The position numbers were made by a program, and so were the translations under genes. DNA of 52,531 nt from an uncultured beta proteobacterium (lineage in GTDB: Bacteria; Pseudomonadota; Gammaproteobacteria; Burkholderiales; SG8-39), in the NCBI GenBank assembly GCA_903859155.1, contig CAIOLO010000157.1:1-52531 (forward strand). The letters run 5' to 3'. This document shows, piece by piece, positions 41,047 through 49,662 of the stretch. Positions within the stretch are counted from its first letter, which is position 1. Every line of letters starts with the position of its first letter. Below the pieces are notes generated by a model that was not told the origin of the DNA, did no database searches, and saw only the letters and a list, made by a program, of their open reading frames with translations.

Positions 41047-42827
41047 TGGACACGCGTACCGATATGGCGCCTGCGGCGGACCCGGTCACACTTGAAATCA
41101 TCCGCGACCTGCTCGTTGCGATCCTGGATGAAGGGGAGGTCAATCTAGAGCGCACAGCGTTCAGCCCGATCATCTACGAGGTAAAAGACTACTGCATCGG
41201 TTTTCTCGATAAAGCCGGGAACACGATAGCTCAAAGTCGCGGGGGCGTGCCAACCTTCATGGCGGATCTCGGCGAACCGGTGCGTGATGGGCTGGAGATT
41301 TATGGAGAGAGCGGCTTCGATCCGGGCGATGTACTGCTCATCAACTACGCCGCTGTCTGTGGTCAGCACCTCAATAATGTTGTGCTCTACATGCCTGTCC
41401 ATTGGCAAGGAAAACTCGTCGGCTTTTCGGCCACCCGGGCGCATTGGACCGATGTTGGCGGGAGCGTGTCTGGGTCCCTTTCTACGAAGACTACGGAGAT
41501 TTACCAGGAAGGCCTGCAGATTAGAAGCGTGAAGGTCCATAAGAAAGGAAAGCCTGACGAAGAGATCCTCCGACTCATTCGGCACAACATTCGCTTTCCC
41601 GAGTTGTCCTTCGGGGACATGGCTGCGCAAATTGCGGCGTGCACGCTGACCAGCGAGCGCTGGTTGGCGATTATTACGAAGTACGGCTGGGAAACAGTCG
41701 AGGCCAGTATCCTCAACACTTGGGATCAGTCTGAAGCGTTCGTGCGTGAGCAGATCAGTATGATTCCCCCGGGGCGCTACGAGGCCGAGAGTTTCCTTGA
41801 TGACGACGCCATTGATCTCGATACAACCATTCCCATCAAGGTGGCGGTAACGGTTGGTGAAGGCCAGATAACGGTGGACTTTACCGGCACTGCAGCCCAG
41901 ACGCGAGGCCCCATGAACGGCGGGCGTAGCGCCGGATTGGCCGCAGCGAGAGTGGCATTCAAGAGCGTGGTGATGCCGGCACTGCCGCCTTGTGAAGGCG
42001 CATTTCGACCTCTAAAAATTGTATTGCCGGAGGGAACGCTGATCAGCGCTACCGATAACGCCGCAATGGGGAAATGGAACCTGCCCATTAAAACGGTGAT
42101 CGACACGATCTATCTTGCCTTCAGCCAAGTGGTCCCGGATCGAGTTGCCGCAGGGCATCATGCCGGGCAGGGCCTCTATAGCTTCTACGGACGCAATGCG
42201 GAGACGGGACAGCGTTTTTCGACCATGGACACGGTGCTGGGCGGATGGGGCGCGCAGCCCGCTGCAGACGGCTTCTCCCCGCTGAAAACGGTCACCCACG
42301 GCGATACGCGGAACATCCCCTTGGAGGTGGAAGAAACGTTCTCGCCAATCCTGATTGAAAGCTACAGATGGCGTCCGGACAGCGCTGGCGCGGGCGAATG
42401 GCGCGGCGGCCTTGGCTTGTGCAAGGTCTATCGCGTATTGCACGATTGCCACGCCAATTTCGGATTTGAACGAACCAAGTGTCCGCCATGGGGCTTGTTC
42501 GGCGGCAACGCAGCCAAGGTTGGGGGTGTAGTTATTCATCGCCCTGGCAAAACACAGCCCGAACGGGTCCTGAAGGCGACTGCCGTGCCGCTTGAGGCGG
42601 GCACAAGGTTGGAAATTCTGTCAGGGGGCGGGGGGGGCCGCGGCCCCGCGTTCAAGCGCCCCATCGCTAGAGTGTTAGAGGACGTTCGACAAGGCTATGT
42701 GACACCGGAGGGAGCGCGCGATGATTACGGTGTTGTGATTCATGGCACCAGCCTTGAGGTCGATGAGCAGGCGACCGAAAAACTGCGCAAATTGATGGAA
42801 GAGCATGCGCGTGCGGCTGTTGGCTAA
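41046..42827 (+). CDS. hyuB: HyuB-like hydantoinase/oxoprolinase family subunit B
   Basis: A 593-aa partner of HyuA. Typical segments are VTLEIIRDLLVAILDEGEVN, AFSPIIYEVKDYCIGFLD, PGDVLLINYAAVCGQHLNN and DFTGTAAQTRGPMNGGRS. The C-terminal SGGGGGRGPAFKRPIARVLEDVRQ and GYVTPEGARDDYGVV are the family end. The length is normal. Its ATG overlaps the hyuA stop (TGATG). No HyuC-type carbamoylase is in the window, so a complete hydantoin pathway is not supported; an acetone-carboxylase-like or unknown activity is equally possible. Confidence 0.92.
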   Translation: MDTRTDMAPAADPVTLEIIRDLLVAILDEGEVNLERTAFSPIIYEVKDYCIGFLDKAGNTIAQSRGGVPTFMADLGEPVRDGLEIYGESGFDPGDVLLINYAAVCGQHLNNVVLYMPVHWQGKLVGFSATRAHWTDVGGSVSGSLSTKTTEIYQEGLQIRSVKVHKKGKPDEEILRLIRHNIRFPELSFGDMAAQIAACTLTSERWLAIITKYGWETVEASILNTWDQSEAFVREQISMIPPGRYEAESFLDDDAIDLDTTIPIKVAVTVGEGQITVDFTGTAAQTRGPMNGGRSAGLAAARVAFKSVVMPALPPCEGAFRPLKIVLPEGTLISATDNAAMGKWNLPIKTVIDTIYLAFSQVVPDRVAAGHHAGQGLYSFYGRNAETGQRFSTMDTVLGGWGAQPAADGFSPLKTVTHGDTRNIPLEVEETFSPILIESYRWRPDSAGAGEWRGGLGLCKVYRVLHDCHANFGFERTKCPPWGLFGGNAAKVGGVVIHRPGKTQPERVLKATAVPLEAGTRLEILSGGGGGRGPAFKRPIARVLEDVRQGYVTPEGARDDYGVVIHGTSLEVDEQATEKLRKLMEEHARAAVG

Positions 42828-42845
42828 CCAAATGGCGGGCCATTG

Positions 42846-43703
42846 ATGTCTAACGTCGATCGTGTTTTTACCGTAATTGAACTGCTGGCGCGAGCGCGGA
42901 CTGGGCTTCCGCTAAGCGTGATCAGCGACAAGCTCGGCTTGCCCAAGAGTTCCTTGCATCTGATACTGCGATTGCTGATTGCAAAAGGTTATATCCGCCA
43001 GGATCCGGCGACCCAGCAATATGTTCTGACAATGCGGCTGTTGGCACTTGGATTTCGTCATTTGGAGGCATCCGGGCTGACAAATGCCTGCCAACCCACT
43101 CTTGATCATCTCGCCGAAGCGGTAGGCGAGTTCGTGCAGATGCGAATTGTTGATGGTGAGGAATTAATAAGCGTGGCATGGGCGCAGGGTTCGCAATCCG
43201 CGCTGCGCTATGTTGCGACAGGGGCTCCTCAATCCAATCTGCACGCCACCGCCTGCGGTGCGGTGTGGCTGGCGTCTTTGTCTGAAGAGGAAGCGGCTCG
43301 GCTTGTTTTGAAACATGGGTTCGAGGCGCAAGAATCATCTCCCGGCCGCCAGCAGGTGCGAACGCTTCCGGAACTGTTCGACAAGCTGCGCAAAACTCGA
43401 GCGCGGGGCTACGGCTTGAATCTGGACGAGGGGGCGCCGGGCGTCAATGCCGTCGCGGTCGCCATCAAGGCAGATGAAACACCAGGCAGCCCTGTCATCG
43501 GTGCTCTGGCAATAGCAGGACCGGTAACGAGGCTGCCTAGGAAGAAACTGATTGAGTTCGTGGCTAATTTGAAAGCGGCCGCAAGTGAACTCTCCGCTGT
43601 GTGGCCCATGCAGAAGCTTCTGGCGAGGGGTTTACAGCCGCAGCAAGCATCGCTTGAGGGGGCAGTGCGTCGCGCGGACGAGGCGTTGTTTTTTAAGCAT
43701 TGA
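42846..43703 (+). CDS. IclR-family transcriptional regulator
   Basis: A 285-aa regulator. The winged HTH at about residues 5-65 (VFTVIELLARARTGLPLSVI, LGLPKSSLHLILRLLIAKGY) is followed by the effector-binding IclR domain (YVATGAPQSNLHATACGAVW, TRARGYGLNLDEGAPGVNAV and AVAIKADETPGSPVIGALAI). ATG 42846 is preferred over the adjacent TTG 42843. It lies 18 nt after hyuB within the same plus-strand cluster, so it most likely controls that cluster in response to a pathway metabolite. Confidence 0.92.
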   Translation: MSNVDRVFTVIELLARARTGLPLSVISDKLGLPKSSLHLILRLLIAKGYIRQDPATQQYVLTMRLLALGFRHLEASGLTNACQPTLDHLAEAVGEFVQMRIVDGEELISVAWAQGSQSALRYVATGAPQSNLHATACGAVWLASLSEEEAARLVLKHGFEAQESSPGRQQVRTLPELFDKLRKTRARGYGLNLDEGAPGVNAVAVAIKADETPGSPVIGALAIAGPVTRLPRKKLIEFVANLKAAASELSAVWPMQKLLARGLQPQQASLEGAVRRADEALFFKH

Positions 43704-43783
43704 CAGGGGGTAACACCACAGACTGCCAGGACTGGGTGTTACGCTTCAGTCGCCAAGTTGCACCAACGAGCAAGGAGAAGAAA

Positions 43784-44773
43784 ATGTGGCAATTTTCGTC
43801 ATGGATGTTCATGGTATTTTTGTGCGCGGTGCTCGCCCCCGATATCGGAGTAGCACAATCCGAGCAGTATCCGACGCGGTCAATACGATTTATCGTCCCT
43901 TCGAGCGCGGCCGGACCCACCGACATTCTTGCGCGCCTGTTTGCCGAGCGCCTGACCAAGAGGCTGGGTCAGGCGATTGTCGTGGAAAACATGGCGGGCG
44001 CTGGCGGCAACATCGGCGTGCAAACCGTTGCCAGGTCGGCACCCGATGGCTACACAGTAATGATCGGGGCCCAAAACCTGCTCGTGCTTAATCCTTTGCT
44101 TTACCGCGATTTGCCCTTTGATGTTGAAAAAGACTTCGCCGCCGTAGCGTTATTGGTTCGGGTCCCCTATATGTTGGTAGTGCATCCTGGGGTCCCCGCC
44201 GCCAACTTGAAGGACTTGCTGGCCGTCCTTAAATCCAGACCCGGTTACTTTAACTACGCGTCATCCAACGGCTACGGCAGTACCGCTCATATTGGTGGTG
44301 AACTGCTCAAAAGAGCAGGCCAGGTCGATATCCGGCACGTTCCCTATAAAGGTGCCGCTCCTGCCATTTCCGATCTGCTTGGAGGCCAGGTTCACCTACT
44401 GTTCTCGATTCCAGGTCCCGTCATACCTCACCTGGCGAGCGGCCGGCTGAAGGCAATTGCTATTGCTGCGCCGCGTCGATCCGGGCTTCTGCCGGAAGTG
44501 CCAACTTTCGAGGAGGCGGGCCTGCCAGGCTTTGACGTTTCGTCCTGGTACAACATGATGACTAGGGCGGGCGTTTCTACTGCGATCGTCACCCGTTTAA
44601 ACCAGGAGCTCAACCGTATGCTCCAGATGCCGGATCTACGTGCTCAGTTGTTGAAATTGAACGCGGAACCGGCAGGCGGTTCGGCCAACGAACATGAGGC
44701 ATATCTTCAGTCGGAGCGGGTCAAGTGGAGCGCGATTATCAAAGATGCAAACATAACGATCGAAAATAACTGA
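43784..44773 (+). CDS. Bug/TctC-type solute-binding protein
   Basis: A 329-aa periplasmic binding protein. Signal peptide from MWQFSSWMFMVFLCAVLAP to about GVAQS, then EQYPTRSIRFIVPSSAAGPT, VENMAGAGGNIGVQTVARSA, PDGYTVMIGAQNL, HVPYKGAAPAISDLLGGQVH and VPTFEEAGLPGFDVSSWYNM. ATG 43784 has AAGGAGA upstream, so the longer frame from 43700 is discounted. It lies 80 nt after iclR, as the first of two binding-protein genes in the hyu cluster. Confidence 0.92.
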   Translation: MWQFSSWMFMVFLCAVLAPDIGVAQSEQYPTRSIRFIVPSSAAGPTDILARLFAERLTKRLGQAIVVENMAGAGGNIGVQTVARSAPDGYTVMIGAQNLLVLNPLLYRDLPFDVEKDFAAVALLVRVPYMLVVHPGVPAANLKDLLAVLKSRPGYFNYASSNGYGSTAHIGGELLKRAGQVDIRHVPYKGAAPAISDLLGGQVHLLFSIPGPVIPHLASGRLKAIAIAAPRRSGLLPEVPTFEEAGLPGFDVSSWYNMMTRAGVSTAIVTRLNQELNRMLQMPDLRAQLLKLNAEPAGGSANEHEAYLQSERVKWSAIIKDANITIENN

Positions 44774-44998
44774 CAGGAAAGACAAGCAAATCCAATTGGA
44801 GTAGTAGTCGAAAATGGGACAAGTAATATTTAATCCTTCAGGGGGTATCATGCCAAGTCAGACAGACGTTCAATGCCCGCGGCTGGTCGCCGAGACGCAC
44901 AAATGCATACGCCAATATGTCGGGGAACTCCGAATCAGACATTTCTACGACGTAGGCGTCGGGATCGGGCCGCAGTGATTACCGCTTGGGAGGAATGG

Positions 44999-45979
44999 GT
45001 GAAACTTTTCTCGAACCTTGCTACCCATAGGACTGCTTTTCTTGTATCGCTCGCTGCGATTTTGGCTTCGCAGTTCGCCTCAGCCCAGGTCTTTCCCAAC
45101 CGCGCGGTCACGATAGTGGTCCCTTACCCGGCAGGAGGCGGGGTCGATGTTTTGGCCCGTTCACTGGGCCAGGCCTTATCGCGTCATTGGGGGCAATCAG
45201 TGATTGTCACGAATGTGGCAGGCGCAGACGGGGTTATTGGCACGCAGCGCGTCCTGAGTGCTCCAGCCGACGGGTACACAATTGCAACCTCGGTCAATCA
45301 GATACTTCTCTGGAAAGCATCGATGCCCGATACAAAAATCGACGTGCTGAAGGATTTCAGGCTGATATCAAAATTAGTGGATACTCCGCTTGCCCTGGGT
45401 GTTTCATCGAAATTTCCAGGTAGCAAAGTCAAAGATCTGGTCGCGCACTGTCAATCTCCCCAGCAATCGTGCAGCTGGGGAAGTGGCACCTTGTACAGTC
45501 AGATGATAGGTAAGCAGCTGATGGACGTCATCGGGCTCAAGAATATTGTCAGAGTGCCCTATAACGGAACTGCACCGCTGATCACCGATGTGATCGGAGG
45601 CCATGTCACCATAGGGCTGGCGCCGGTGGCCACGGAACTCCCGCATGTCAGGAACGGGACAATGAAGGTCATGGCGGTACTTACTACGAACCGCGCTGAT
45701 TCCATGCCCCAGGTCCCTACCATGGAGCAGGAAGGGTATCCGGTTTACGGGACGGGCTGGACCGGCCTGATGGTGTCACGGGGCACGCCGCAGCCCATAT
45801 TTGATGCGATTGCGAGCGCGGTAAGAGTTGTATCCGCAAATGAATCACTACGCTCCTCGATTGCTGCAAGCGGTGGCCAGTCGATCTTCAACACGCCGGA
45901 AGCATTCGAGTCGGAGCTGCAACGCGAAATTGATTACCTCGCCCCCATCCTTGCCAAATACCCACCCCTCGACAAATAA
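44999..45979 (+). CDS. Bug/TctC-type solute-binding protein
   Basis: A 326-aa periplasmic binding protein that diverges from the others (TNVAGADGVIGTQRVL in place of the usual NRPGAGGNIG). Signal peptide VKLFSNLATHRTAFLVSLAA with LASQFASA before QVFPNRAVTIVVPYPAGGG; later SADGYTIA-like PADGYTIATSVNQ, VPYNGTAPLITDVIGGHVTI and VPTMEQEGYPVYGTGWTG. The start is a GTG at 44999 with GGGAGG 5 nt upstream; the in-frame ATG at 44873 would place the signal peptide far inside. Gap 44774-44998 shows nothing else. Confidence 0.9.
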   Translation: MKLFSNLATHRTAFLVSLAAILASQFASAQVFPNRAVTIVVPYPAGGGVDVLARSLGQALSRHWGQSVIVTNVAGADGVIGTQRVLSAPADGYTIATSVNQILLWKASMPDTKIDVLKDFRLISKLVDTPLALGVSSKFPGSKVKDLVAHCQSPQQSCSWGSGTLYSQMIGKQLMDVIGLKNIVRVPYNGTAPLITDVIGGHVTIGLAPVATELPHVRNGTMKVMAVLTTNRADSMPQVPTMEQEGYPVYGTGWTGLMVSRGTPQPIFDAIASAVRVVSANESLRSSIAASGGQSIFNTPEAFESELQREIDYLAPILAKYPPLDK

Positions 45980-46001
45980 CAGAGAGCGATAGGAGCTTGC
46001 A

Positions 46002-46895
46002 ATGCGTACCAGTGCCGGAAGACAGTTACGCGATCTGCTTTACAAAGGAATGCTCGTCGCCCCGGGGGCTTTCAACGCAATGACCGCCCGTCTGGTCGAG
46101 CAGGCGGGTTTCGAAGCGGTCTATATGACAGGATCAGGCACATCGGCAGCCTACGGCTACCCGGATTTCGGCCTGCTGACAATGACTGAAATGGTGGAAA
46201 ATGCCGCCGCCATTGCGCGTTCGACAAACATTCCCCTGATCGCTGACGCGGATACAGGCTACGGCAATGAGCTGAACGTCACTCGCACCGTGAGAGAGTA
46301 TGAGCTACGGGGCGTTGCAGCGCTCCATCTGGAGGACCAGGTGGCACCGAAGCGGTGCGGGCATCTTGAAGGCAAGGAGATCGTCAGCCGGGAGGAATTT
46401 ACCGCAAAAATTGCCGCGGCGCTCGCTGCACGACGGGATCCGGATTTCTTGATTATCGCCCGCACCGATGCCCGCTCGGTCGTCAGCTTTGAAGAAGCAA
46501 TTGCTCGCGCCAACACCGCGCTGTCGATCGGTGCCGATATGGCGTTTGTCGAAGCGCCCCAGACAATGGAGGAGGTAGTTGCGATCCCGAAGCTCGTCAA
46601 TGGCCCCTGCCTTTTCAATCTCGCTCCGGGAACCAAGACCCCGGTGGTCGATTTGCGCGAAGCGGCGAAAATGGGCTATGCACTGTGCATCGTGCCGGGA
46701 ATTCTTTCCAAGGCGACTATTGAAGCGTGTGACGATGCGCTGCAGTTGCTGAAGACCACCCACCTCCCGCCCATCCCTCGCATGAGCGTGGCGGACAGCT
46801 TTCGACGCTTCGGAGCCGATGAGTGGAACGCGCTCCGGCGAGGGCCTGCAAACGAGTCAGCGCAGGCACCCAAGGCAGATAAGCCGAAAGGCTAG
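46002..46895 (+). CDS. Isocitrate lyase/PEP mutase family lyase (methylisocitrate or dimethylmalate lyase-like)
   Basis: A 297-aa cytoplasmic TIM-barrel enzyme. Metal-binding IADADTGYGNE has D82 and D84. The catalytic loop KRCGHLEGKEIV has K117-R118-C119-G120-H121, the Cys typical of carbon-carbon lyases of this family such as methylisocitrate lyase and 2,3-dimethylmalate lyase. LHLEDQVAPK, IARTDARS and LFNLAPGTKTP also fit. TAGGAGC precedes ATG 46002. The next genes encode LeuC- and LeuD-like subunits. In nicotinate fermentation a LeuCD-like dehydratase (DmdAB) and such a lyase (Dml) act in sequence; the gene order here suggests a similar hydro-lyase plus lyase pair, giving pyruvate and a short acid. 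Oxaloacetate decarboxylase activity is an alternative. Confidence 0.85.
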   Translation: MRTSAGRQLRDLLYKGMLVAPGAFNAMTARLVEQAGFEAVYMTGSGTSAAYGYPDFGLLTMTEMVENAAAIARSTNIPLIADADTGYGNELNVTRTVREYELRGVAALHLEDQVAPKRCGHLEGKEIVSREEFTAKIAAALAARRDPDFLIIARTDARSVVSFEEAIARANTALSIGADMAFVEAPQTMEEVVAIPKLVNGPCLFNLAPGTKTPVVDLREAAKMGYALCIVPGILSKATIEACDDALQLLKTTHLPPIPRMSVADSFRRFGADEWNALRRGPANESAQAPKADKPKG

Positions 46896-46906
46896 CAGAG
46901 GCGGGG

Positions 46907-48304
46907 ATGCATAAGACGTTGTTCGATAAGGTCTGGTACGCGCACCTCATCCGCGATCTGGGTGATGAATGGGCGCTCGTGCACATAGATCGCCATCTGT
47001 TGCACGATTTGTCCGGCCCCCTGGCGCTGGAAGAACTGGAGCGACGCGGCCTTTCCGTGCGCAATCCTGAGCTCTCGGTTGCGACGCCGGATCACGCCAT
47101 ATCGAGCGAGCCTGGGCGCACCGGGATGACGCTTGAAAAGGGCGGGCGTCTCTGGCGTGCTTTGAAGGAAAGGACGAGAACCTCAGGGGTGCGCTTCTTC
47201 GAACTCGGCACCCCTGGACACGGCATCGTGCATGTGATGGCACCGGAGTTGGGCCTCGTGCTTCCCGGAACAACACTCGTTTGCGGAGACAGCCACACCT
47301 GCACCAACGGCGGCCTTGGAGCGCTTGCTTTCGGGATCGGCACATCGGATGTCGCTCACGTGCTCGCAACGCAAACACTCAGGCTGAGGAAGCCCAAGAG
47401 CATGCGGGTTCGTTTCGAAGGCCGATTGGGTCGATGCGTCTCTTCGAAGGATCTGATGCTCGATCTCATTGCCCGGTTTGGAACCTCGGCCGGGACTGGC
47501 TGCGCCATCGAGTACGGCGGTTCGACCATCGAGGCGATGGATGTCGAGGCCAGGCTGACGTTGTGCAATCTTTCCATAGAGTTGGGTGCCAACATGGCCA
47601 TGATTGCGCCCGACGAAACAACGTTTTCCTGGCTGCAGGGCCGCCCATTCGCCCCGAGCGGGTCGCAGTTCGATAGGGCTGTCGCGTATTGGCAGGGGCT
47701 GAACTCCGATCCGGATGCCATTTTCGATCGGGAAGAATACGTCGACGCGTCAGAGGTTCCTCCCACTATTACCTGGGGAACGAGTCCGGAACATGCCATC
47801 GGTGTTGACGGCATCATTCCCCATCCGCGTGAGGTGCATGGCTCACCGGCCGGGAAAGCCCTGGAGGCCGCGCTTTCATACATGGGGCTGGAGCCTGGGC
47901 GGCCTATTGCCGGCACCAAGGTCGATTACGTCTTCATCGGGTCTTGCGCCAACTCGAGGCTTTCGGATCTGCGTGTGGCCGCAGGACTGGTGCGGGGACG
48001 ACGTGTTGCGGGCGGTGTGCGGGCCTGGGTGGTGGCAGGTTCCGAAAACGTCAAGCGCGATGCCGAGGCAGAAGGCCTTGACCGGATTTTCACCGAAGCA
48101 GGATTTGAATGGCGTGAGCCGAGCTGCTCGATGTGCTCTGCGGTGAACGGCGAGCGCGTGCCTCCGCGGGCACGATCGATTTCGACATCAAACCGCAACT
48201 TTGTCGGCCGTCAAGGGCCCGAGGCGCGCACTCATATTGCAAGTCCCGCCACTGCGGCGGCGGCGGCCGTCACCGGATTCATTACCGACCCACGGGCACT
48301 TTGA
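46907..48304 (+). CDS. LeuC-like aconitase-family large subunit
   Basis: A 465-aa [4Fe-4S] hydro-lyase subunit. Cluster ligands C347 (FIGSCANSRLSD), C407 and C410 (EPSCSMCSAVNG) sit at the same positions as in E. coli LeuC. VCGDSHTCTNGGLGALAFGI is intact. It closely resembles 3-isopropylmalate dehydratase large subunit, but no leuA or leuB is nearby, and it follows the lyase gene by 11 nt. It therefore may act on a methylated malate or citramalate-like acid rather than isopropylmalate. GAGGCGGGG precedes ATG 46907. leuD follows after 2 nt. Confidence 0.92.
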   Translation: MHKTLFDKVWYAHLIRDLGDEWALVHIDRHLLHDLSGPLALEELERRGLSVRNPELSVATPDHAISSEPGRTGMTLEKGGRLWRALKERTRTSGVRFFELGTPGHGIVHVMAPELGLVLPGTTLVCGDSHTCTNGGLGALAFGIGTSDVAHVLATQTLRLRKPKSMRVRFEGRLGRCVSSKDLMLDLIARFGTSAGTGCAIEYGGSTIEAMDVEARLTLCNLSIELGANMAMIAPDETTFSWLQGRPFAPSGSQFDRAVAYWQGLNSDPDAIFDREEYVDASEVPPTITWGTSPEHAIGVDGIIPHPREVHGSPAGKALEAALSYMGLEPGRPIAGTKVDYVFIGSCANSRLSDLRVAAGLVRGRRVAGGVRAWVVAGSENVKRDAEAEGLDRIFTEAGFEWREPSCSMCSAVNGERVPPRARSISTSNRNFVGRQGPEARTHIASPATAAAAAVTGFITDPRAL

Positions 48305-48306
48305 CC

Positions 48307-48927
48307 ATGCAAGCCTTCAGTTTCGTTAGCGGGTCCGCCGCGCCGCTGCTCATCCCCAACATCGACACCGATACCATCGTTCGTGTGGAGGTGATATCGC
48401 GTTCGCCCGAGGAGCTCGGTCCCTGTGCATTTGAGGTATTGCGGTACTTGCCCGGCGGCGCCGAAAATCCGGACTTTGTGCTCAACCAACCGCAATTCCG
48501 CGGGGCGCCGATCCTGCTTGCTGGTCCGAACTTCGGCTGCGGTTCTTCGCGGGAGCGGGCGGTCTGGGCACTGCTCGGCATAGGTATTCGTTGCATCGTC
48601 GCGCCGAGCTTTGGAGACATCTTTCTTGCCAATTGCTATCGGAACGGCTTGTTGCCAGTCGTTCTGTCGGAGGAGAACATCAAAGAGCTTGCGTCGCAAG
48701 CCAACGCGGAGGCATCGTTCAAGGCGGATCTGGTGACATTGACCATAAGCACGTCGACTGGCTCTGTATTCACCTTCGAAGTGGACGAAAGGCGCCGGCA
48801 AACGCTGTTACAAGGCCTGGATGAAATTGAAATGACTCTTAAAGACACGGCGACTATCGAGGCGTGGCAGACCAGAGATCGAGCGGCTCGCCCTTGGGTG
48901 TGGCAGCCTCCCACTGCCCTCGTCTGA
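48307..48927 (+). CDS. LeuD-like aconitase-family small subunit
   Basis: A 206-aa swivelling-domain subunit. NIDTDTIVRVEVI, ILLAGPNFGCGSSRERAVWA, IVAPSFGDIFLANCYRNGLL and a family-typical FKADLVTLTISTSTG region are visible. ATG 48307 lies 2 nt after the leuC stop; the frame open to 48133 is inside leuC. With the large subunit it would form a hydro-lyase of the 3-isopropylmalate dehydratase class. It is the last gene of the plus-strand hyu cluster and is followed by a hairpin at 48934. Confidence 0.92.
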   Translation: MQAFSFVSGSAAPLLIPNIDTDTIVRVEVISRSPEELGPCAFEVLRYLPGGAENPDFVLNQPQFRGAPILLAGPNFGCGSSRERAVWALLGIGIRCIVAPSFGDIFLANCYRNGLLPVVLSEENIKELASQANAEASFKADLVTLTISTSTGSVFTFEVDERRRQTLLQGLDEIEMTLKDTATIEAWQTRDRAARPWVWQPPTALV

Positions 48928-48933
48928 GCGTAC

Positions 48934-48953
48934 CACTGCTATCCGTAGCAGTG
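48934..48953 (+). terminator. Hairpin after leuD, possible terminator
   Basis: CACTGCTA-TCCG-TAGCAGTG forms a perfect 8-bp stem with a 4-nt loop, 6 nt after the leuD stop. Only a weak T-rich tail (ATTGCTCT) follows, so termination strength is uncertain. Confidence 0.45.
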
Positions 48954-49140
48954 ATTGCTCTGGTCAGCCTGTCGGCGTTGAGTGTTTCGCGATCGGACAT
49001 CACCCCGTAAGGTCAAAAAATAGGAAACCGTTGAAAGCACAGAGTTTTGGGACAATCAGTATTCGCATCCAGAACTCAATCCAGTCTCCCAGCGTGCCGT
49101 AAAATCCTCGGTCGTCTCAGGAAGCGACGACGTGGCGTTT

Positions 49141-49284
49141 ATGGATTGGCGGAAGGTATTGGCGTACATCACCGGCACGGTAGATGAGGAGTTGTCGCGG
49201 CGAAACGAATATCTGGCTGCCGAGAACCGGATTCTGATGGAACAACTGAATGGGCGCCTGCGCCTCGGCGGCCCGATGCCGTGA
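49141..49284 (+). mobile_element. Transposase remnant: N-terminal fragment
   Basis: The frame from ATG 49141 to TGA 49284 encodes 47 residues, MDWRKVLAYITGTVDEELSR then RNEYLAAENRILMEQLNGRL. This is how transposases of the family represented at 38615-38800 begin, as I recall them. After about residue 42 the similarity stops. No terminal inverted repeats were found. The rest of 48954-49560 holds no gene I can support. Confidence 0.65.
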
Positions 49285-49565
49285 TCGAATGTCACGAACG
49301 GCTTGGTGGACTCCTGCGCTGCTATCACCGCAAAGTTGCATGAGTTCGTTGGTAGCGCGGCGGGGCAGGGTGTGGTGCTGTCGTTGGCGAGGTTCGCCAC
49401 TATGTTGGGTCGTTTCGGCGTGGTCATGGCGTAACTGCTTTTATAAACATCCCGGTTTTTTGTTGGCCAGACTGATCAGAAATAGACGCCATGGTCGAGT
49501 AGGGTTCTGTTATTTGTGCTGTTGTTTGTCCAGAAAATGGGGTCGATGGATATTTTGACCATTCG

Positions 49566-49659
49566 GGGTTCCACTCCGGAGCAGTTCACGGAAACGATGA
49601 AAGCCGACGCTCAGAAATTTGCTAAGATCGCCAGAGAAACCAACATCCAGCCCCAGTAA
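49566..49659 (+). pseudogene. 3' end fragment of a Bug/TctC-type binding protein gene
   Basis: The frame ending at TAA 49657-49659 reads RGSTPEQFTETMKADAQKFA and KIARETNIQPQ, which is the C terminus of a Bug protein (compare STPEQYMDILKSDLQ and NIRPNQ of 35911-36903). Nothing upstream belongs to the same gene. Its first 29 nt (49566-49594) match 33478-33506 in inverted orientation at 28 of 29 bases, which is where the pseudogene at 33478-34405 breaks off. Confidence 0.8.
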
Positions 49660-49662
49660 ATC

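Noticed and set aside
49282..49284. TGA ending the transposase N-terminal fragment as a recoded codon
   Set aside because: Sequence past the TGA does not continue the transposase; it is simple decay.
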